Positions 57,344-64,000 of a stretch of DNA of 64,000 nucleotides are shown piece by piece; positions within the stretch are counted from its first letter, which is position 1; every line of letters begins with the position of its first letter. The position numbers and the translations under genes were made by a program. The DNA lies in assembly GCF_033568475.1 (NCBI RefSeq), contig NW_027331840.1:620001-684000 (forward strand), read 5' to 3'. The DNA comes from Henckelia pumila. Its lineage: Eukaryota; Streptophyta; Magnoliopsida; Lamiales; Gesneriaceae. The notes beneath the pieces are model-generated. The model had not been told where the DNA came from. It saw only the letters and a program-made list of their open reading frames with translations, and did not search any database.

Positions 57344-58330
57344 ATTTATTTTGTTTGTGCCAGCAGAAAACAAAACTGCTTAGAGGTTTAAAAAAATGAG
57401 CAATCGTCAAACTCAAGTTCTTCACAACAGGCCAACAGAGAAACAGAATATATCACAAAAATTCCACCTTACTGCCTGACGGTGCACTTTTTTTCGGACG
57501 GAATGTTTTTTGGTTCCTGTTGGAGAAAGTAAAAGCAGAGCTCATAAATAACAAGAAGCACTCGACAAAAATTATCGGTAACAAATAAACTTATTAAAGA
57601 TGAGAATGAATGGATAAAGCCTTGAAGGAATTGATATGAAGATAACGGAAACAGCTACAGGCCAGTTTAGCACCATATAGATAATTCGATAAAAGGATTT
57701 CTGAAGCACTAGCTTCACATTCTTCATGTTTAACATGCAAATGATCACAAATTTTCAATATTCAAACATCGCTCAGTTGTTCCTTTAGGGAAACAATTTC
57801 CTATAGACATGTTATTGGTTAATAAATCACAGGGATTCAAATAGCAGAGATGTTCGATTTGACTCACTGGACAAGCATCACACCTCCTGCCGCTCAACTA
57901 AAAAATAAGCCGTGTCTCAATTCATTTATTCACGGTTACCCAATCTATTAGCACATGTTATGACAAATATCCAGGAAAAAAGGTAATTTGTTCCGTACCA
58001 TCAGAACTTAAGGATTCAACTGTCCTCCGAAAAACATTTGGATTCACTGGCAAAATCTCACAAACAAGTTATGTTCCCAATCCCCTTCTTCACAATCTTA
58101 AGCTATTAATGCATTATGTACCCTCAAAACTTGATGGCTTACACCTTTTACCCTTCATTAAACTCCTCCAACATGAAATTTTTCTCTTCGAAAAAGTTCA
58201 ATCTTTGAAGATTAAAAAAAACATTTCTTTCTTGATGAATCATCAAGACAGCAACAAAAGAGAAAATGAAAAGTGATATACCTCAATAAAGTGATCTCCT
58301 TGGATGAGCTGAAAAAACTCCTCCAAATAA
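57344..58330. other. Unassigned stretch, no gene recognised
   Basis: Moderately AT-rich, without long ORFs on either strand. It may belong to the LTR of the element to the right; no boundary could be placed. Confidence 0.4.
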
Positions 58331-58800
58331 AGGATGAACTGCTGCTGACCTGAAACCACTAACAAGAGTGTTAAAGGGAGGCCGAAAGGTGTTCCGGCGT
58401 ATCTCCTCCGACGCTCAAGTCAGATGATAGGATAGCGAAAATATAGAGAGTGGTGTGTGTATACGAGTGAAAAAATTAGGATCCCAATAATTAAAGTGAA
58501 CCTGATATTTATAGGAGAGAACTCCGTGTTTGACGCTTACCTTCCTTATCAAGAATCCGAGAATCCCGGGATCACGATCTCGAGTATCTAGGCGGATATC
58601 TCGCTCAAATCTTGTCTAACAAAGGAAATAATAATACACATAATCTGAGCTGAACTGCCACCCGTAAGACCCTATATATTACTTTCCCTAGAGACACGTA
58701 GGGATAAATGAGCTATTGCTGAATCTCTGAACTTACCTTAGACCACTGATCCTAACATCTTAGCTAGCCTATTTAAGGTTGTTCAACCCCTCTAATCAGC
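58331..58800 (-). repeat. Probable minus-strand LTR portion of a Tat-like gypsy element
   Basis: Carries a minus-strand TATA motif (CCTATAAATAT, complement of 58505-58515) followed, in minus direction, by CACACCACTCTCTATATTTTCG and a CTCCGGAACACC-type leader. I read this as U3/R of an LTR firing leftward. Boundaries are not resolved. If correct, this is the 3' LTR of an element whose antisense ORF is the gene at 59411-61434. Confidence 0.4.
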
Positions 58801-58829
58801 TAACTCCTTACTGATATCGGGGCGGAGAT

Positions 58830-58960
58830 AAACTGCCGAGCTCCCGAGCTCCCGAGTAAAGCTCCCGAGCTGAGCTCCCTAGCTGAGCCCCCGACCCGAG
58901 CTGTAAGTGATGATGGAAGAGCTTGGCCGAGCTCCCGAGCTCCCGAGCTGAGCTCCTGGT
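58830..58960. repeat. GAGCTCCCGAGCT/GAGCTGAGCTC repeat cluster
   Basis: Irregular tandem copies of GAGCTCCCGAGCT and AGCTGAGCTCC. The same words reappear in the array at 61590-62330, tying both flanks of the gene at 59411-61434 to one element. Confidence 0.8.
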
Positions 58961-59262
58961 CCAGTTCTAGTTAATTATGGATGTTCCTTTTACCTTAGGG
59001 TCATCGGTGAGCTGAGGTGGTTTCCTCCTCCGGGTATCACAAGTCCCTCCCACAATAGTCGAATTGAGGTCAAAGACTCGAAATTCATTTTTACTCTGAG
59101 ATGACCCTAAGCAAATGCCGACCTGAGGTGTTTGTTGAGGCTTGCTTTCATTCTGCCAAGATGTACTTTGCTTCGCTCTCCCAACGGTAACTTTTCGAAT
59201 TCTACTTGATCTGAACCGTCCACCTGTCCTAAAATCAACGGCCTGGATTGATACAAGCTTTC

Positions 59263-59270
59263 TATAAATA
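59263..59270 (+). promoter_or_regulatory. TATA box of the ORF at 59411
   Basis: TATAAATA about 140 bp upstream of the ATG, followed by a pyrimidine-rich leader (TTTTCTCTCAAATTCC, CTCTCCTTCTTTTCC). This is a typical plant core promoter and points in the direction of the gene. Confidence 0.7.
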
Positions 59271-59410
59271 GTCCTCACCGTTAAAATTTCATTTTTACTT
59301 CTCTGATTTTTGCTTTCGCAAATTTTCTCTCAAATTCCTTTTTCCCGAGCTCCTTTGCTCTCCTTCTTTTCCTACAACTTTCGAGCCTCCTAAGTAAGTA
59401 AACCTTCCTT

Positions 59411-61434
59411 ATGGCCACTTCCTCCCGAGCTCACTCTGGGAGCTCGGATGAGGTATTCCGCGAGGTGGATCAATTTGATTCCCTCGCCCTTACCTCCACA
59501 GGAGAGCCCTCGGGCCAGGACCCTGCTCCCGCTTCACCCTCTCCTCAGGAAGATGACCTGGGCCACGACCCAGAAGTTCCCTCGGTATCGTGGTTTGAGC
59601 AATACTCATCCGAGCTAGATGCTTTGGATGAGGACAAAATAAGAGCTCTCTCTCACGCCCCAGAGGGTTACGAGTTCATCATTCCTGACCCTGAGGACCG
59701 AGCTGACCATCCTCCCAAGGGGTACTACACCTTCTATTTAGATCAGCTGGAGGCTGGTCTTAGGTTTCCTCTCCCCCTCCTCTTTCAACAGCTCAGCCGA
59801 TATTATGAACTCCACTTAGGACAGTTCACTCCAAATTCCTTCCGAACCCTGTGCAGCTTTGTAGTTCTTTTTAGAACCTTAGGTTTTGAAGTAAATTGTT
59901 TTACTATTTGTAACTTTTTGCTTCCCAAACGTTCTGAGGAAGGCCCATTCTACTTTTCCTGCCGACCTAACTGTAAATTCTTCAAGGGTTCTCCTAGTTC
60001 GAACAAGAACTGGAAGAACTCCTTCTTTTTCGTTCACCCCACTGATGCTTGGGACATATGCTCCACTTGGAGAGAAGTCCTCCCTCTTCTGCCTGTTCCT
60101 GCTCCGGGCTTTCGACAGGGGGAACTATTCACAGGAGCTCAGAGAGTTATAGGGGGTAGGTGCTTTAATGTAGCTGCCCTGATGGCAGAGGATCTGCTCT
60201 GCCACCACGGGCTCAGTTCAGCCGACGTTTCTGTTCGAGGAAACTTAGGTACAGCCCTACCCTTCTCTGGCCTCCCAACTCCCCCTTCTTCCCCCCACTT
60301 TTTTTTTTTCTGACCTCATCTTTGATTATTCAGGAAAAAGAGTTATGGATGCTGCCATGAAGAGGATGGTGGAGAAGCAAAAGGCCTCCGCTCACGCAGG
60401 GGCCAAGGCTGAGAAGAGCTCAGCTAAGCCTAAAGCTCCCTCTCCCCGTGCTGCTGCTACTCCCGAACCCTCCACTGATGCTTCTAAGGGTTCTAAGAGA
60501 CGTGCCCCATACAGCCCTTTCCCCGAGGTAGTGAAATTAGACTCAGGAAAGTCTTCTATTCCTGAGGTAACTCCCCTCCGTCAGTTCAGGGCAGATAGGC
60601 CCCCCACTCCTGTGGTCCGATGCCGAGCCAATTTCTTTGAGATGTATCACGATGCATTGCGCATTGTGGGGGTCGGGCCTACCCCAACTGCCGGGTCAGT
60701 TCTCCGGGACATGATCTCCCAGGCTGATGCTGACTACGTGAAGAACCTTGGATGGGCCGAGCTGATGCAACGTTCCAACACTGCTTCCGCTGAGGTGATT
60801 TTAATTTCACCATTATGTTATACTTTTCATGTATGTTTCCGGTTTGCTTACTCTTTTTTTTTAGGCTGCCGTCCTTAATGCTGAGATGTCCCTCCGATCT
60901 TCCATGGCTCGAAAGCAACTTTCGAAGGACACCCGGGGTTATGAAACCCAACTTGCTGAGATCAACCAATTAGCTGAGGAAGCTAAAGTTACTCATGCAA
61001 AAGAGGTGGCCAATCTCCAAGCCCAGATGGAGGAAATGAGGATGGGCTTCCAAGCTGAACGGCTGAAGCATCAGAGTGACTTCCGAGTCTCCGAGGTGCA
61101 GAAGGAGAATCTTAGGAGTGAACTCAAAGGGTCCCATGATCAACTTGCTCAGGCCCTTCAAGAACTAGAAGAGTCCCGAGCAGAGCTGTCCAAGGGAGCT
61201 GAAGGCTTCAAGGAGGCATTCTTGAAGTCCGATGACTACATGGATGAGGTGGCTGCCCAAGCCTATGGTTACCTAGCCAAAGGGTTCGATGGTTGCACTC
61301 AGCAGTTCAGGGCAGCCGGCTATCCTCCTGAAGGGACCCCGGTGGACTTCCTAGACTTAGACGGGTTTGCCCTCTCCCTTACCTCAGCAGAGGCTACCAA
61401 AGAGAATGAGGACGAGGGAGATAAGGAAAGTTAG
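59411..61434 (+). CDS. Putative gypsy-type transposon protein (Tat-like antisense ORF), three exons, intact
   Basis: Inferred exons 59411-60248, 60334-60794 and 60865-61434 give 622 residues in one frame. Introns of 85 and 70 bp have TTAG|GTACAG, GAG|GTGATT, TATTCAG| and TTTTTAG| borders, all canonical. Residues 84-175 carry the 'putative gypsy type transposon' domain (Transposase_28-like: YEFIIPDPEDRA, GYYTFYLDQLEAGLRFPL, FTPNSFRTL). Residues ~290-360 are Lys/Ala/Pro-rich. Residues ~435-545 form a long heptad-rich coiled coil (ETQLAEINQLAEEAKVTHAK, QALQELEESRAELSK). The end is acidic. A TATA box lies 141 bp upstream. Minisatellites sharing GAGCTGAGCTC flank it. Known family: such ORFs occur antisense to pol in some Tat-lineage gypsy elements; molecular role unknown. 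No stop or frameshift is seen, in contrast to every other retroelement ORF here. Confidence 0.75.
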
Positions 61435-61589
61435 TTAGGTGTTTTCATGGATGTAAACATTTAAATTTCCTGCCTTCTTAGGCCAGTTTATTTGCTTTGC
61501 ATTTTCCTTAGTCTTCATAATTAAAACTGACCTCTTTAACATTCTCGATGAGCTGAGCTATGCTTCCTAAGAGGAGGTAATATAAACTC

Positions 61590-62150
61590 TTCAAAATAAA
61601 CTAACACCCAAAAGAATGGAGCTGATCTGAGCTCCCTAAAGGGAGCAAAATACTTGTTTAAAAATAAACTCACTCGAAGGTGTTGTGCTGAGCTGAGCTC
61701 CCTCAGGGAGGCATAATAAAAGCTTAAAAATAAACTAACACCCGAAGGTGAGCTGAGCTGAGCTCCCTGAAGGAAAGCATAATAAAACTTAAAAATAAAC
61801 TAACACCCGAAGGTGAGCTGAGCTGAGCTCCCTGAAGGGAGACATAATAAAACTTAAAAATAAACTAACACCCGAAGGTGAGCTGAGCTGAGCTCCCTGA
61901 GGGGAGGCATAATAAAAGCTTAAAAATAAACTAACACCCGAAGGTGAGCTGAGCTGAGCTCCCTGAAGGGAGGCATAATAAAAGCTTAAAAATAAACTAA
62001 CACCCGAAGGTGAGCTGAGCTGAGCTCCCTGAAGGAAAGCATAATAAGACTTAAAAATAAACTAACACCCGAAGATGAACTGAACTGAGCTCCCTGAAGG
62101 GAAGCATAATAAGACTTAAAAATAAACTAATACCCGAAGGCATTATATTG
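61590..62150. repeat. Minisatellite, ~65-bp unit, about 8-9 copies
   Basis: Units of the form ACACCCGAAGGTGAGCTGAGC + TGAGCTCCCTGAAGGGAGGC + ATAATAAAAGCTTAAAAATAA. Successive CCCG positions are near 61744, 61809, 61874, 61940, 62006, 62071 and 62136, so the period is 65-66 bp. It decays into GAGCTGAGCTCC words to 62330. Such arrays are common in untranslated regions of Tat/Ogre elements. Confidence 0.92.
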
Positions 62151-62344
62151 AGCTGAGACTACATGGCCGAGCTGAGCTCCTGGATCCGAGCTAAGCATAT
62201 ATGGCCGAGCTGAGCTCCTGGAGCCGAGCTGAGCTTACATGGCCGAGCTGAGCTCCCAAAACCAAACTTCCGACCTGACCTGGACTATGTTCTCAGATCG
62301 CCTGAATGAGCTCCCGAGCTCCCCGGCCAAATTTCCTTGATCGC

Positions 62345-63075
62345 CAGCTCACCAAAGTCAGGGGCCTAAGAGGCGCGACTAAGGTGATGAGCTGAACCAA
62401 AGTTAGGGGCCTAAGAGGCGTGACTAAGGTGATGAGCTGGACCAAAGTCAGGGGCCTAAGAGGCGTGACTAAGGTGATGAGCTGAACCAAAGTCAGGGGC
62501 CTAAGAGGCGTGACTAAGGTGATGAGCTGAACCAAATTCAGGGGCCTAAGAGGCGTGACTAAGGTGATGAGCTGAACCAAAGTCAGGGGCCTAAGAGGCG
62601 TGACTAAGGTGATGAGCTGAACCAAAGTCAGGGGCCTAAGAGGCGTGACTAAGGTGATGAGCTGAACCAAAGTCAGGGGCCTAAGAGGCGTGACTAAGGT
62701 GATGAGCTGGACCAAAGTCAGGGGCCTAAGAGGCGTGACTAAGGTGATGAGCTGAACCAAAGTCAGGGGCCTAAGAGGCGTGACTAAGGTGATGAGCTGG
62801 ACCAAAGTCAGGGGCCTAAGAGGCGTGACTAAGGTGATGAGCTGAACCAAAGTCAGGAGCCTAAGAGGCGTGACTAAGGTGATGAGCTGAACCAAAGTCA
62901 GGGGCCTAAGAGGCGTGACTAAGGTGATGAGCTGAACCAAAGTCAGGGGCCTAAGAGACGTGACTAAGGTGATGAGCTGGACCAAAGTCAGGGGCCTAAG
63001 AGGCCTGACTAAGGTGATGAGCTGAACCAAAGTCAGGGGCCTAAGAGGCCTGACTAAGGTGATGAGCTGAAGCAC
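62345..63075. repeat. Minisatellite, 45-bp unit, about 16 copies
   Basis: The unit is GATGAGCTGAACCAAAGTCA followed by GGGGCCTAAGAGGCGTGACTAAGGT, with very few differences between copies. Because 45 is divisible by three and the unit lacks stops in one frame, it yields a spurious 260-codon minus-strand ORF with a 15-residue repeat (RPLTLVQLITLVTPL). Confidence 0.95.
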
Positions 63076-63208
63076 GCTTACATCAATATTTCTGAAAAAA
63101 TAACTGCTTATAGATAAACGTATTAGGTAGCTTGCATGGATTACAACTTTAAGAAAAATTGAACTTGCAACATTTTAAGAATAATATTTGCGTAAATTGT
63201 AAGCGCTC

Positions 63209-64000
63209 TGTTAGAACCTAATGGGGGGGATTAGGTTCTTTGGCAACTTTAGCAATTTAAAGCGATTATACTAAACGCAAGCGGAAGACTAGTAAAGCAA
63301 TCAAATATAAAGCGGTAAATAAATGCGTAAAGTAAATAAAGCAGTAAAAGAGAGATAGGAATTGTTTATGGAAGTTCGACGATAAATCGTCTACGTCTCC
63401 CCTTTTTGGTTAAGTACGATTAACCAAGGATCCACTAGCACTCGAACACTTGGCCTTGATGGCTCCAAGGATAGCCTTTACAACTCAACACGATCACTGC
63501 GCCGATACAACTCAAACACTTGGCCTTAATGGCTCCAAGGATAGCCTCAACACAAACACTTGGCTTCACACTCAAGTGTTTACAACAATCTCACAATACA
63601 CTTGGCTTCACACTAAGTGTTTACAACAATAGCACAACCAACTCACAAACTATTTTCACAAATAACTCTCAAATATTGATTGAGCACTTTGGTAGAGAGA
63701 ATATTGCTTGCAAATGAGAGAAGAAATGAGTTGGGATTTCTCTAAATGGTCTTGGCAAGCCTCTATTTATAGTTGGAAAATATTTGAATTTGAATTTGTG
63801 TGCTTGGAGCGTTTATTGGGAAGCCAAGGAGTAGAGACAAAGTGTAGGCGCTGCTGCCTTCTTTTTCCAGCACTGAGCGGATTTTGTGGAAAAATCATAT
63901 CTCTCAATCTAACCGTTGGATTGAGCTCAAATTTGGACAGTCGCTTGAAAACATCTCAATCTTCAATCTGAACGGTGAAGATTGAATTTTAAAGAATCAC
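63209..64000 (-). repeat. LTR of another minus-strand retrotransposon (runs off the right edge)
   Basis: Begins TGTTAGAACCTAATGG. A strong minus-strand TATA box (CTATAAATAGAGG, complement of 63760-63772) precedes a leader reading ATTTCTTCTCTCATTTGC, typical of an LTR promoter. Two pairs of direct repeats lie downstream of the start: CACTTGGCCTT(G/A)ATGGCTCC at about 63448 and 63518, and CACTTGGCTTCACAC at about 63557 and 63600. A 9-bp palindrome GAACCTAAT / ATTAGGTTC flanks a G-run at the LTR end. No partner LTR is in the window. Confidence 0.6.
63763..63772 (-). promoter_or_regulatory. TATA box in the right-edge LTR
   Basis: CTATAAATAG on the minus strand, with a pyrimidine-rich leader 30-60 bp downstream. 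Confidence 0.65.

Noticed and set aside
62293..63075. 260-codon minus-strand ORF with a perfect 15-residue repeat
   Set aside because: It is the translation of the 45-bp minisatellite, whose length is a multiple of three. There is no domain, and it covers only the array.
62345..63075. Regular repeats resembling a CRISPR-like array
   Set aside because: The 45-bp units are contiguous with no variable spacers, and the DNA is a plant nuclear locus.

Overview
This window is nuclear DNA of a flowering plant, almost certainly a eudicot. It is AT-rich and intergenic in character, with split genes carrying GT-AG introns and a dense, nested population of plant-type Ty3/gypsy and Ty1/copia LTR retrotransposons, an L1-type LINE, a Cassandra TRIM and hAT-like elements. 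Some low-complexity families here (the degenerate minus-strand protein at 48.4-49.7 kb and the fold-back repeats near 30.9 and 47.8 kb) remind me of Lamiales genomes, possibly Gesneriaceae. That is memory-based inference. No bacterial-type operon, CRISPR array, tRNA gene or functional rRNA gene is present.

Layout. 1-1.75 kb: LTR and primer-binding site of a minus-strand retrotransposon running off the left edge. 3.1-7.8 kb and 21.6-26.3 kb: two copies of a 4.7-kb segmental duplication containing a possible small secreted-peptide ORF, an hAT-like element and a long gypsy LTR. Between the copies lie a 3' fragment of a SIRE-like copia element (7.8-9.2 kb), an older LTR split by a young chromodomain-type (Tekay/Del) gypsy element (9473-16764, TSD AACAT), and a 5'-truncated Tnt1-like copia element (17.6-21.6 kb). 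26.4-29.1 kb: an L1-type LINE broken by an LTR fragment. 29.1-36.2 kb: AT-rich DNA with several fold-back elements, an 893-bp hAT-like element, and the only host-type gene I recognise (31402-32352, minus). 36239-46339: a 10.1-kb SIRE-like copia element (TSD ATAAT) with two hAT-like insertions and a third ORF after pol. 46.3-51.2 kb: AT-rich DNA and a decayed minus-strand retroelement protein into which a complete Cassandra TRIM (49792-50546, TSD CCCTG) has inserted. 51.2-56.1 kb: a decayed gypsy element cut off by another LTR at 56075. 57.3-63.1 kb: remains of what I interpret as a Tat-type gypsy element. It retains an apparently intact, three-exon ORF with a 'putative gypsy type transposon' domain and two minisatellite arrays. 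63.2-64 kb: another minus-strand LTR.

Most interesting. The host-type gene at 31.4-32.35 kb encodes an F-box joined directly to the CTLH/CRA region of the TOPLESS co-repressor family, replacing its LisH motif. The four exons keep a single frame and end at a stop near the end of the TOPLESS tetramerisation domain. An F-box would predict SKP1/cullin binding, but four positions I recall as EAR-peptide contacts in TOPLESS are changed. One inferred intron is only 40 bp, so transcript evidence is needed.

None of the LTR retrotransposon polyproteins is fully intact. Three (gypsy Del-type, Tnt1-like copia, the SIRE third ORF) are broken only by one or two in-frame stops, two of them of the CAG-to-TAG type expected from CHG methylation decay. 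All element boundaries given with target-site duplications were read directly from the sequence. Clade names and domain names come from recognition of motifs, without database searches.
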